Shown piece by piece: positions 50,011-63,215 of a stretch of 64,000 nt of DNA. This DNA is from Glossina fuscipes (Eukaryota; Arthropoda; Insecta; Diptera; Glossinidae). The translations under genes and the position numbers were made by a program. Where the stretch lies: contig NW_023998416.1 of assembly GCF_014805625.2 (NCBI RefSeq), forward strand, positions 34,195,490 through 34,259,489. The letters are read 5' to 3'. Position 1 is the stretch's first letter. Every line of letters starts with the position of its first letter. Below the pieces are notes generated by a model. The model was not told the origin of the DNA, made no database searches, and saw only the letters and a program-made list of their open reading frames with translations.

Positions 50011-52865
50011 GTTGCTTAACGCAAACTTATATGTTACGGAGCTGAATTCCCAACTTTAAAACCAACGCAAGGAATGGTAAAGAAACTTTAGACGTAACGT
50101 TTGGGACCCAAATCAGGAGCGTTCCTGGGACATAGAGTCTTCAGTACTCCAAGCTTTTTCGCTTAAAGTTTTAAAAGAAAAATCGAAAGAAAATTATGTT
50201 CGGTTGCGGCTGGGTTTTCCATACCCACAACTTTTGTCTTAAGAAGATAAAAAAAGGGAAAAATGATATTTTGATACCCCCTATAATTGGATAGGGATAG
50301 CTCATTTAGCCAAATTTGTACGAATATTTTGGGATCAAATAGAGGATATGCATGACAGTTTTTCCCGTTGCATCGGCTGTAGATAATGAGTAGAACGCTT
50401 TCCTAAAGAAGATTGTTCTGAGTTCACTTTATACTGTACGCGTGCCCTTTGACCTGTTTGGACCATTTTCAATATTAATTTTCGAAAACGATTTTTTCAT
50501 GGAGTATGTCTGAATCGATTGAGAATTTGCTACGAATGAAGAGAATATATATCTTAGGGGATTCTTGAATTTTGTGCCGCAAACGTTTCGACAAAGATGG
50601 TACATTCTTATCTTCCTGTGCCGGGTACGAAAAAATGTATTCCCAAACTATAACTGTAAATCTATCAAGTGCACATCAATCAACATGGTTACCAAAAAAC
50701 GACAATAAAACAAAAGAAAAAAAAAAAAGGAAAAAAGAAAACCAAAAAAAAAAAAAAAGGGCTACGCTGTTAAATGAAAACCTTAACAGAAAAAGTTTAT
50801 AAAACGAGTGAGCAAAATTGCATTTACAAGCTTGGCACAGAAAAATGGCTAATACAGAGACACTAAAGTACGTACGTATGGACGATATGTATTATACCCG
50901 CTTATATAGCATAACAACAAACAAGGCATAAAGATTTATTGTTGCTGCAATAAACCACTGAAAAAACTCTTGCGCATACAAAAATTATATTTTTGTACTC
51001 TTGTATTTTTTTTTTTCGATTTGTACCGTAGACTGATATGAATTCAGTAATTTCCTTCACGAGGAATTGGGCTGAATGAGTATTTTCGAAAAAGAAATAT
51101 TTTTTAATTGTTATAAAATTAAAAAAAAAAAAAACAGGTTTCGCTTCAAAAACTCATAAGTACGCTGTTTTCGCTTCTGCAACTTCAAAATGACGAGCCC
51201 GACAACAATAAAGCCGAAGTAAAAAAAAACCTATTTACATTAGTATCACAAATTATTTAAATGTTGTTTAGTCCACTTTACCCATCAAAATTGGCAACTA
51301 GGTTTAGCATTATTGGGTAAATAAACATGGAAACAAACATAATTGTACGACGTATAGAAATTGTAATGAATTAATTCGGGTCACATTTCGCGCATTACGT
51401 GGAGTCGAAGTGCATGGTTTACCAGTCCTAAGGGATTTGAAAAATGGCGAGCCAAGTAAAAAGATGTTAAGACTTCAACTCGCCGGAAACATAAACAGGA
51501 CATGCTGTCGAAAATGTCTATGCTATGAACCAAGTTTTAGATCAAAGATGGCGTTCTCAAGAACTTGGCATCACTTGGAATATTTTTATTAAGGATTTGC
51601 AATTCAAGGCGTATGAGATTCAGTTGACCCGTGAACTTAAACAAAGTGACCATTTAGTGCGTAGAAATTGTACAATGGAACAACCAATGTTAACGCAACG
51701 CATGAGTAACGTGGCTTACATCAGTTTTGAAAATTCTGAGAGAGCGTTTCTCGAACCTCTAGTGCATGTATACAGCTAACAAGCTCGAAATTCGAAAATG
51801 AAATCTAGTTGACCACACCATACATAGTGGGTCCCTTGATCTTACTTCATTAGTAGTGAAAAAAAAAAGAATTAATTGAATTTCAAGAATATGTTTATTA
51901 TTTTGCCACCCAGTGTTGAAAGTAATGTGTGGGAAAAAGCTAAATTTGAAATGTTAATGGAATGCATAAAATTTACCTTGTGTTTCGGAGAACGATTACA
52001 GAAAAAATCACTAACCGTTTTTGCCAAGCAACTGTAAAACCAGTCTTGGTATCTTTTCATGCCTTTTTGATATTCTGACGTTTAAGCATAAATGTGCAAA
52101 ATTTCAAAGCACACATCGTATTCATCTGTCTGTCTGCTTTTCAAGGTTATTCGCATAGGGAATGAAAATCGATTAAACGAAAATCACATAACTTGTGCGA
52201 TAAAGGTTTTAGAAGAAACGAAAATCGAAGTTTCGGATTTAGCACTTCATCCCAATGCCAAACAATAGGGGAACATGGCCACATTATATACTATGAGCGT
52301 AAAAAAGTGCACTTAAGAAAATATTTATCTCTGTTCTTGTTTGTACCAAGCTTCTTACAGATTTCTCAAAAAATTTGGTTTTGAAATTTCAGCTAACATT
52401 CCTTTAATTTTTAAACATCTCACGTTATATTAAGTTATTTTTTTTATTTATTAACTAATTTGAGGCTTTCATTGCTCTTTAACAAGTTGTCGGCATTTTA
52501 AATAAATTTTTATTTACGACTGCGTTTAATCCGTAGTCCATACTAACATCAAAACACGTATATGAAAGACAAAATCACAATAAATTTTATGCATCACTAA
52601 GCCTGATATGAGTTAACATGACAAAATACAAGAGTTTCAAGAGAATTTAACAACAAAAGCAAACTTAAAATTGTTTGTAAAATTTAATTCGTAAGCATTA
52701 CCTTTTCAACTTCCATACATATATATATGTTTTATTAACATTTTCAATATTCAATGCTGTTCGGAATTTATTCATGTCATGCTGAAGATGCTCACTGTGA
52801 TGTCTTTGAAACGGAAACGATTTTGAAACTCTTCCATTCCATATGTATCCCTTAAACAGTGCTAC
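50011..52865. other. Intergenic, no recognised feature
   Basis: Short open frames (for example 51410-51592 and 51525-51779) are unrecognised. The latter reads QRWRSQELGITWNIF and has no known motif. Confidence 0.45.
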
Positions 52866-52869
52866 TGGT

Positions 52870-54245
52870 AATCTAAATAAAGCAAAATACAAAACAAAAC
52901 GTCTGACGTCTGGCGTACCTCAAGGCAGCCACTTAGGTCCCATTTTATTTAGTTAATTCATTAATAATCTGCCATCGGTGATTAATTCCAGCGAGATCTT
53001 AATGTATGTTGATGATGTGAAACTGTTTTCTTATTTCTCCGTAGAATCGCAATCACCTCATCTACAAAGTGACTTGAATAATTTGGTTGCATGGTGGTCT
53101 TTGAACCTTCTGAAACTAAATCTAAATAAATGTAAGGAGCTTTCTCTCTCAAGACGGAAGTCATTCATTACTCAGCATTTCATTGATTCGCATAAATTTG
53201 AGAACGTCGATGCGCTCACAGATTAAGGCGTTCTATTTGCCAATAGGTTACGTTTTAACTTGCATATTGAGCTCTCGTTAAGCAAAGCTTGGTCCGCGCT
53301 TGGTTTTATAAAGAGGTGGTCTAAAAAGCTTGATGATCCTTATATTACGAAAAGTCTGTAGGTGTGTTTTGTTAGACCTATACTCGAGTATACCTACGTT
53401 GTGTGGTCTTCTTCATATAGGAGCAATGTAGATTCAATTGAATCTGTACAAAAGCAATTCTTGCTGGTTGCCTTTAGGAATTTGGGTTGGGATTCGATTG
53501 CCTCTCTTTCCCTCCCTATGAAAATAGGTTGCTTCTGTTGTCCTTACCGTCTCTCGAGAAACGTAGATTTATTCTTGGGGTTTCCCTTCCTAATCAAAGT
53601 AATAAATGGCACTATCGACTCGCCCGCATTACTTGGTGAGATAAGCTTTAATGTCCCTAACCGATTCTCTAGGCACTTTATCTTGATTAAGCTTAGTAAA
53701 TGTAAATACAAGTATGAGCTCAGAGTTGTTTGCAGACACCTAAATGATGGCTATCACTTATTCCCATTATCGGACTCTTTAAAATCTATTAAAGCAACTT
53801 TGCTCAATATGCGTGATTTACCTATGTCTGCTTGAACTAACATTTCATTCTTAATATCTCACTTTTTATTTAAAGTAATATTGTGTTGTTAACGTCTTGG
53901 TTTCCAAGCTTATGCATGTTTGCAATGGTTTAGGGGTTTACTTGCAACCTGGATCTGTTCTTGTTGTGGGCGTGCTTCTGTACTAGCTGTGTACATGCTT
54001 TTCTTCTGTTTTTTTTTTTCTCTCCTTTTATTTATTTATGTATGAATTATTATTTTAAACTTTTTAATTTATTTTTAAACTTAACTTGTTATTCTTCTTC
54101 TTCTTTTTTTCTTCCTTTTTATAGTATAGTTTTAAAACAATTAGTATAAGATTTTTTATTAAGATGCACTGAATTCCACTGCAATTTTCTTTAGTTGAAT
54201 TTCATGTATAAATGGGTAAATAAATAAATAAATAAATAAATGAAA
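52870..54245 (+). mobile_element. Non-LTR retrotransposon relic with reverse transcriptase core and (AAAT)n tail
   Basis: A single frame from about 52905 to the stop at 53833 encodes the 3' half of a reverse transcriptase. It contains TSGVPQGSHLGPILF, the catalytic YVDD box (LMYVDDVKLF), LNLNKCKELSLSRR and VRPILEYTYVVWSS, then an ORF2 tail with FNVPNRFSRHF and a RHLND segment. The YVDD has Val where most elements have Ala, which is seen in some families. Three in-frame stops (52954, 53224, 53359) interrupt it, but there is no frameshift over ~930 bp. A ~380 bp 3' UTR and an (AAAT)n tail at 54217-54243 follow, so the 3' end is intact and the 5' half is missing. I would place it in the Jockey/CR1 group. 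Confidence 0.82.
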
Positions 54246-56560
54246 AAGACGAACGCCTTGATTCAAAGGAGCGTATATTAAGCTGACCGATAATACCGTT
54301 TTTTAAAAACGTTTTTTAAATCTCAGTTACGGTTGCACATGTTCGCGTATCAAGTTCAAAAATTGTCGAGAAGAAAACCAATAACAGAAACATTATTGAT
54401 ATTGATCAAGCATGTACATGTTCCCAGCGGTATTTTATACGATAAACACTAATAGCTTACGATCGATACATTTACTGAAGTCGTAGACAAGATTAAAAAA
54501 AGATTAATGGATAAAAAGTTTTTATTCGAAGCCAAAATGATTATGATTGAGATAGAATTGTAAGAAAACTTACGTACAATTCAGTGCGTACGTATTGCAG
54601 GCATCCAAAAATAGCCATAACCGTCTTCGTCTTCTTTAGAAAAACATACCGAGTAATGATTTCATAGGACCTTTCTAACTGCCACGAACAATCTTGTAAA
54701 TCGGGTTGTTTTTGTATTTTCATTGAATTATTAAAAAGTAAAATTATAATAAATTGGATCTAGAAGGGCACTAGCATGATTGCGAAATAAACTTGAAGAC
54801 ACCAATAAGCCACTTTAACCCGCATGTATTCACGCTCCGAGGATATATTTAAAAATTCTTTTTTATTTTTTGCTATTCGTTGGCGAGAAAACCTGCACTA
54901 CGTTCACCAGAAACACGTGAACACGCAAGATTTTGAAACAATAAAATCAAAGTATAATTACCAATGATGAAGCATCATTATCTGCCGTTTAAGCAGCAAA
55001 AGCAGATGCTATGTGGGAGTTTTGCTCGTTTCGTTGTGCAACCATTTTTTGTGAAAATTATTTCGAAGCCTTTTTGCTGCCGCCGTTTTGATTACATTAA
55101 TGCGGAATATGTTCAGAGATATTTTCGCCTGTCTTAACTCTCGACGCGGTGCTTGTAACTGTCGTTTGCAGCAGTGACTATATTCACAATTTCATATAAG
55201 AAGAGAGAACCGCTTCGGCAAATGGCTTAGCGCTTTTGTATTTGTAACGTGTGAATCGCTGTGAATGCAAATATAAGGACTTTTAATTATATTCTTAGAT
55301 ACATAGCTTCACACTTATACAACAACACCGATCGTCGCTTGGTGTGTGTGTGTGTGTAATGTTAACGCAATCGATATTATGCAAAATAGTTCTGGTTAAG
55401 TGTCTTTGTTGTTTATATAAATTCCCGTGTGAATGGGAACAAAAATTACAACGAAAGCAACGGCAATAAAAAACGTAATAAAAACAACTTATTGCCTATG
55501 TATGAGTGTTGCTTTCTTGCTGCGTGACTTTTGCAAAGTGTAAGTAATCTTTAAATGAAAGGAAAGATCTTTTAAAAACACTATCCTGTGTCACCGGCAG
55601 TCGAATTTCGAGTAGTTCACTCAGCAGTGAGCATTCTGGAGTTTAGTCCAGCAAATTGAAAGATTGTGTAAAGTTGCGTGTAGACGAGGTAAATAGTTTG
55701 TTTACAATTTCGTTGACCTAGAAAGAGAAGTCAGTAGTTGTAATAAAGGCTGTTAGACAGTTAAGATGGGTTTTGTTCTGAGCAAGAAAAACTTAATACA
55801 GATTCTTATAGATACTGAAAGTCTCAAAAGCATGTCTAGCGTAAAAACACGATGCTCAGCTGACCTGTCTTCACATGTATCACGTAATGCCACTTACCAT
55901 CTTTACAGACCATATTATATGTAGGATGTCGCGTGAGTCTGCTGAGTACGTCTCAGTCTCCCATGGGGTAAAGTTACCATCAAAGAGAGCTTCAAAGGCC
56001 ATGAAACGGTGGAGCTACCAGACGAGAGACGACTTTCATTTGATGTTGCCAGTTCTCGATGAGTGGATTTTAGCTTTTATCAAAATTATTGTTACTTTTC
56101 GACATCTGCATGTGAAACGCGTTTGCATTCGTATTCATTTTGCAGGGACTACCGTCTGTAGGCTTATTTAAGGCTTACGCTCAAAATCCTAGTGTATTCC
56201 TAGTTTTCCCAAAACTTTGGAAATTAGGGAAATGCTCTCTCCGTAAAGAAAAGTTGATATGTTTGCTATTGGTATAGGACTTTCGATATTTTGCATACTG
56301 ATTTCTGACTATAATATTTCGCCTAATTCGTCAATTTGTTAGGAATTCGTGTTCTTGTGGTGAGAATCGTCTCTATTTCTGCGCACTTGTTTCATACCGT
56401 ATCTATTTCGTCTTTTAAATCTCGTTTAATTCCGGTTATCCATGGCGTATGTGCGTCTTTTTCATTTTTATTATTATTTATTTACGTCATAATTGCCGAT
56501 ATTCATACGTACAAATAACTTGATGTATGTGTAGTTTAATACAATTTCTCTCTCTGCTGC
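54246..56560. other. Intergenic; possible non-coding promoter/exon near 55.5-55.7 kb
   Basis: No coding gene recognised. At about 55530-55690 there are initiator-like phrases (ttcactcagcagtgag) and two donor-like sites, agtgtaagtaat (55537-55548) and gaggtaaat (55688-55694), followed by 8 kb without coding sequence. This would fit a 5' non-coding exon of a gene that continues to the right of the window, but nothing proves it. A short (GT)n run lies at about 55342-55358. Confidence 0.3.
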
Positions 56561-59500
56561 ACACTGAGTTACTTCTTGCAAAAGGATGAATACACCTATG
56601 CGAATACACACCCACACAGATGTATATATCTCAATTGAATTTTAATGATTATACTTTTTTTTTTATTTTCTTCTTTGCTACTGCCCTGTTACAATTTTTC
56701 CGGCGCAATTATTGCTTCATTTCCTGTCCATATTCATTAACTTCCGTCTGCAGCAATAATTTCTTGCAGTTACAATTTATTTTGCTTACATTGCCTACTC
56801 TTTCTCCCTCCCTCGCTCTCTCCATCAAGCCACCTTTTTTTAATCTTTTTTTCCTTTTGCAAATATTTTTTATTTCAGTGAATTTTCATTTTTGTTCATT
56901 TTGCTTTTTCGTATTTTCTTTTATTTTTCTTGACTGCGTTTCTGTGCGGAGGCATAGCTAACAACAACAATAATAAAAATGTTCCTCTTTCTCTGAATAT
57001 GTTTTTCTGTTTGGCTTACTGTAATTTAAGCATATTTTTCTATTTTATTTGCTTCGAATATTTTAAGTTGAGTTTTCTCGTAAGCAAGCGTGTGTGCATA
57101 TGTCTCTTATTACAACAACAGCGATAACAACAACCGCCACTATTACCATTACGAACGAAGTATAATGGCTTTTCCATGTCACTAGCGATAAAATATCGCT
57201 GTTGTTCATAGATATTTTCGCGTATGCATATTTTTGCAGGGAAAAAAATATGCATTATGTATATATATATCTATATATATATGTATGTTTCATTGTATAA
57301 TAGTAGTAACGGCGGAATAAAATCCAAGCGTTTTGTTTCGAAATCTATGTGAATCGTTGTTAAAAGGAAAAATGTCAAATGGAAAATTTACTGTATATTC
57401 ACTTCATGCAGATGTAAAATAGTAAAGCACAAGAAGATGGCAAGAGAAGTGAAGAGAGAGACGCGTGCAGCTATAGAAAGGAAAATCCCCAAAAATGAAA
57501 AGCGCGAATTGCATAGATATATTTATAAACAGCCCTGGACACCACAACATAACGCAATACAATATGAAATTAAATCCGAACATTAATAAAAAAAATTATA
57601 CTTATACTATATAATTAAAGGACTTCGTTCTTAGGAACCGCTATTATAAAGAAAATATGCTAAGTCTGCGCCGTTTCTCGATTTGTCGTATGCGTCATCA
57701 CGACCGGCTTTCTTACACTTAATCGACCTTCTATTACACCGATCGATTCAGAATCATTTCGCCATCTCCAACTGTCTGCCCGATGTCTCTCAAACTATTT
57801 TCGTGGTCAAATTAAGAATTGCAATTTTACACTCGTTTTCATGGAACCTTACAATACAGAAATACATTTTGGCCAAGTAAACTTGAAATTGGTTTGGATT
57901 AGATAATTTTTGCAATTATTCCTCGTATAACATCATATGTTGGAAAAGACAATTTCTGGTTTTTTCCTCTGTATGATGATGATGATGATCAAAGAAACAT
58001 GGAAAGAAAGCTATAGGCTCGATCGGTAATGTTATGCATTTACTTGAAAGAGGAGAGGAGAGAAATAAGAAGTGTTCGCAGCTCGACCGAGTACTCACCT
58101 ATAGCTACGACACAAATTGACTCGTAATCAAAATATAGGCTACCGCACTGTAAACTGAAAAAAACCGACCAATGCCGACATGATAATCGGTCTGTTTAAC
58201 TACTTGGCTGTGCGATAGCCCTTAATAATATTCCTAAGGAATGCAAGAAATTTCTTCGAAGGGACAAATATTTTGGATGTCTTCATCTACTTTGTTTCTT
58301 AATGTTTATTAATGAGAAATTCATATTCAATCTTAAACTATAGTAAACGAAAACCAATAAAGCGAATAAAGTTCTTTTATTCACTCCCCCGAAGAATGCT
58401 CACTAGTGTATTAAGGTTATATATGAATGAATATTTTAACGTTACACGTAATTTAGTTTATTGTGATCTCGTCATTTTTTATAATAATTTGATGGAAAAG
58501 GTAGACCGAAACCATCACACACTAAAAGATAACCACACGCCATTGCCATATTAACATAAGCACCTGAAGTAAAGCCTGACTGGAATGTCTATGGATGTAA
58601 GCGCTATCCTCTGATTGCTTGCTTAAGCGAAGTAAAGAAAGATTAACTTTTTAGTATTTCATGATGACCGTTATTCCATAGCATAGTGAGGGAAGAAAGG
58701 AAGGAAAGGAGGGAGGAATGATTGAATAAATGCATGAATGAATGCATGAAAGAATGAATGAATAGGGCAATCAATGAATGAATGAATGTTAAGTTCATTC
58801 TGTTAAATTTAAAATACATCGATCTACATATCGGATTCTTGCCCTCCCAATAATGATTTAAATACAGAATTAACTTTCGCTTGCACTAGGCGAAATGATA
58901 TGAGGTATTTAAAAATTGGTTTTGTCGGATTATAATGTTTGAGATGTTTTTTGAAAAATTTTCTAACATAGTTCAAACTGTATTTTCAAGTGAAAGTGAA
59001 TTTTTTGTATTTGTTTTTTTTTTTTTTTTTTTGATTTTTTTGTAAATCTCTGAATAAATCTTTAAGGATATGCTATCTATGTGCTGCTGGCTGTGTTTGC
59101 ATACATACAGGTACATTTTGAAATGTGTGTTAATTTTATTTAAAAAGAAATGCTTTTCTACGTAAAGTGGTTAATGTCAATTATATTGTTGATTTGTTGA
59201 CAGGAGTAGCTTTTCGTGATTCTGTTATTTCGTCTGTTTTCATTTCAACAAATTTTCTGTTTTGCTTTTGTGCTATTCAGAAGGAACTCATCTAAAAACG
59301 GAAATTATATAATGTTTTCTTTTTTCTTCAAATTTTCCCATCATCTGAATTAAAGTGAAAACAAGGCGAATTTTGAATGCATTACCTTCGAGTTTTTTTA
59401 AAGGAAATCATTCTGCTTTTTGGCGCCGTAGAGTATGCACGCTAATATCAACTGGTTGAGAATCTTTTATTTACTGATCCTTATTTTGCGATTCAGCTAC

Positions 59501-61250
59501 ACATACTTTTAAAAACTGTGCAATTTGTGTTTAAACTTTTCTGTCGAATACCAGGCAATGCTCAAGTGTGTCAAGGAGAAGTTGTTAATTATATAACTAT
59601 ACCCATTCAATAATCATGTCAGTTCCATTCATCTCTTTTAGGCCTTTAGGCATATTGTTCTGTTAATTGCAAAAAGTATTGACAAGTGTTTATACCCTTT
59701 GTATTGAAGTATAGGATGTAGGGTCATCTGGACATGAGAATAAACGATTATTACTATCAGCTTATATTAGATAATTTCCTTTTGCTCCAATTTATGAAAC
59801 GAAAATTACAAAATTTAGAAAACTCATCATCAAGGAAAAATTAATTAAAAGGAATTAAAATGAAAATCTCTTTTTCGCATTTAAGAGACTATTTTTTTTT
59901 TTGCTATTCGCCGGCTCTATTAGAGTGACATCATATTCAGTGTTTTCAACTGGACTCGTTAAATTTCGTGGATATATTTGCTTGAAAGAAAAGCTCCTCT
60001 CATTTATCGATACATTCACTGTGTTGTACGCTTATGCACTAAGCAGAAAAAGAAATTGATTTGTTGAAAACAAGGACAATAGAAAGCAGAAGCAAATAAT
60101 GTGTCACTCAATAAGATGGTAGGACAATACATCGATGTTGCCGCTTTTGACGCATCCACATGGTTTTTAGATAGCATGGTATGGTGACATCATTTGAATG
60201 GAATGTTTATACCCTACGCAACTTGTGGTAGCTTGTGGTGATATTATAAGCACGTATGTAACACATAGAAAGGGAGTTGAGCTTTTATTATATACGTATT
60301 TATATATATACATATAATATACATCGATTGAGAGTTATTTTCTGGGTCGAGTTAAGTTTCCCTATTCGTTTGTCCACAGGAAGCAATTTTTAGATATTTC
60401 AATCCAAAGTTAAGCTCTATTGAAAGTGAATAAGGATAGAGCCACATTTGCTACCATTTGTAAAGCAATTTTCAAAGTTTCTCGACAAAAGTCGCCAAGT
60501 AACAATATTTCGGCATAATTCTTGAATCCTTTCCCTTATGACCTTCATATGGTTAAAAGGCGAATTTTTATTGTTTACAACGGTATGGCCTAAACATCGA
60601 CTGAACCAAATATGGACTGATTTATTTGATTGAATTTTAAGACCATCTGCCATGTAGCGGTAGTTCCAGAAAGTAAGTCTTTGCTTAGCAAGAAGATCTA
60701 ATTTTTACTACTTCATGACGCAACTATGTCTTTGACAAGAAGACTGATTTTGCTAAATTGGGATTAAAATTAGTCCATGTGTTGGACCTTGCTCCATATA
60801 AGGGCTACGATTTAAGATAGTGCCTTACTTGAAAACAAAATGTAATTTTTTGTATTTTATTACGAATAAATATATAAAGAATTGCGTAGGTCGTTTTGTG
60901 GTCCGCCTCGACTGACTATAATGTTTTCACATGTGTTTCCATATGCCAAGAATCTAACTTTTAAAGCTAATTTTAGATGAGCAAGGCTGCACTGAGTGTT
61001 CTTATCAACAATTTGTACGATTTGTACGAACGTGGCAGGAGTTTTGAGTCAAATTTGGTGGAAACGATTTCGGAAAATATAGATGAACTATTTTGAATCC
61101 AGAAGATGTTGATGCCAACTTTTGTTTTACAGTCTTAGGCAGAGTTGCGTTTGCGACTGAATCTTTTCTACTTATCACTACATATTCCATAATATTAGGT
61201 GAGCGTGTCTGATTTTTGGTATTCTTGTACGACGATTTTCATGGAAATTT
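56561..61250. other. Intergenic or intronic, no recognised gene
   Basis: T/C-rich open frames (56620-56961 and others) are composition artefacts. A phrase shared with 49.85 kb (ttaactacttggctg) occurs near 58195. A purine-rich tract followed by an ATGA tetranucleotide repeat lies at 58688-58795. Confidence 0.5.
58688..58795. repeat. Purine tract plus ATGA tetranucleotide repeat
   Basis: A GGAA-rich run is followed by imperfect ATGA/TGAA units with interruptions, about 108 bases. Confidence 0.85.
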
Positions 61251-61254
61251 ATGT

Positions 61255-61560
61255 CGTGTGTCTGTTGCTGCTTATGAGCAACGAGAAAAAGGCACGGAAA
61301 GCAAAGGTGTTCTCAGTTTTAATTGCATGCACCTAAGAGCATTGTAGGTATGTTCTTTGACCGGCTTGAGACATTTCCAAACTCTTTTGCAAATTCGTGG
61401 GCGACAGTTTTTTTTTTTGGAAACGGGAGAATTTACACCACAAATGCACAGTGTGGCAGATGGTCTGATGGGCAGACGGATATGCTTAACTCGTTTCACA
61501 ATTCGATGCAAGCGCTTTGACGAAATGAATAAAGGCCTCAACGTTCGGTGATGGGTGCAA
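61255..61560 (-). repeat. Dispersed non-coding repeat, copy E (partial)
   Basis: Reverse-oriented fragment. On the minus strand it begins cacccatcaccg and continues gaggcctttattcatttcgtcaaagcg, matching the start of copy A (tacccatcatcg, then tattcattttgtcaaa). It also keeps the CCGTCTGCCC-type run. The open frames on both strands here are by-products. Its far end is not resolved. Confidence 0.65.
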
Positions 61561-63164
61561 CGATATGTAAAACGTATTGTTTTACGTCGGAAATTTACCT
61601 CAGTGAAAAGCGCCCATCAGCGCTTTAAGCAATTGTCGTTTAGTTAAGTCGTTATATTAAATGTAAATTCTGATTTGATTTGAGGAATTCATGCAAGATT
61701 TTCTTTTATTGATATTTATATCATAATACTTGTCTCTTTCGATTTAGTTCTCTCAATCGAAGCAATTAATGATAATAATGTTTGAAATTCAAAAGTACTT
61801 TGTAGTTGTGCTGCCCTCTTTCTTCTACTTCTCCTCCTTTTCCATATACTTTTTTTGACTTCTTGTTCATTGTTTATAAAGAGACACGAGATCTATGTAT
61901 AAATGTAATTTAATTAAAATTCATGCTTGTGGCGGATAAAGGAAAAAATCTTTCATTAATTTGATTATAAAAATGAGCTTAAAAACTTAAGCGGCTTTAT
62001 GGTAAGAACAAAGAGTTTACATAATATTACTTACCTTTGGCAAAAACAAATTTTCAAGGGCCATTGGCTGTTGTGTGTGTGCGTGCGTTCTATTACTAAA
62101 GGGAATGAAATTAAATTTGTTTTATTTTTTTTTTTTTATTACTATTTTATTTATTCCATTTTCGCAATTTTAATAAATAACTTATAAGCCCACAAGTCAA
62201 GTGATCCGATTTTATTTTTTCCTTAAAAAAAATAATTTATTCACTTAAACGAATAAACGAGAAATTTTGTTAAAAATTAAAAAAAGAACAAGGAAAAAAA
62301 CAAGAGAAGTTCTTGAGATTTTTTGCGTAAAAGAAATATTGAGTTTATTGTTTTACTGGCCCATATATCTTCTAATAATCATTACAATCATCCTGTGCAA
62401 ACTCGGGGGGAAAACAAGCCAAGCAAAAATCATTATATGCCAACAAGTACGTTGCTCTTGGTTTATGCTTTTTTTTTTTTTTACTCATTTTCTTTCTTTT
62501 TTTCTTTCTTTGACTTAAACTTACGACTCATTAAGTTTTCTGTTTGCTTTGCCAAAGTCATAAATTCTCTCTGCACTGAAAATATGTTTTCTCTGCAAAT
62601 GTAATAAAGTTTTAAGGTTTTCACTAACCACGCTACTGTCGTTTGTTGGCTGCTCTCGCTGCTGCTACCGTTATCGTTATCGTATGCTTTATGAGTTTCA
62701 TTTGTGTAAAGCCAGAGAGTAATAACTTGTACACACACGTCATCTTGTTGTTGCCACAACTACCGCACAGTAAGTTTGTATTGTTAAGTCTTAAAGAAGC
62801 AACAGTTTATTTAAGAAATGAAAAGTCAATTTTCCTTATTCGTCTTCTTCTTCTTTTTCGTATTTGTCCCTTTCATTATTATTACATCTTAGCTATTCAT
62901 CTTTAGTTGTTTGGTTGGATGGCTCATTTCTTTCTTTTTTTTTCTTTTTCTTACTCTCTTTACTTTCTTGGTAATTTTCATATTGATAAGCATGTGCGTT
63001 TGTGTGTGTGTGTCTTGTGATTATATATATATTTTTGCGCTGAACGTTTTCTTTTCACTCCTCTGTTGCATTCGGTTGTTTATGAAGCCACATTATCATC
63101 ATTTAACACAGCTCGATGAGCATGAAATTTTAAAGCAACAACTTTATAATACAGCGAGAAAGGG

Positions 63165-63215
<51 letters not shown>

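Noticed and set aside
52954..53361. Stop-codon readthrough in the reverse transcriptase frame
   Set aside because: Three different stops in a 5'-truncated element are explained by decay; no readthrough context seen.
56620..56961. 113-codon open frame rich in Phe and Leu
   Set aside because: Built from T/C runs with several TTC repeats; no plausible start context or domain.
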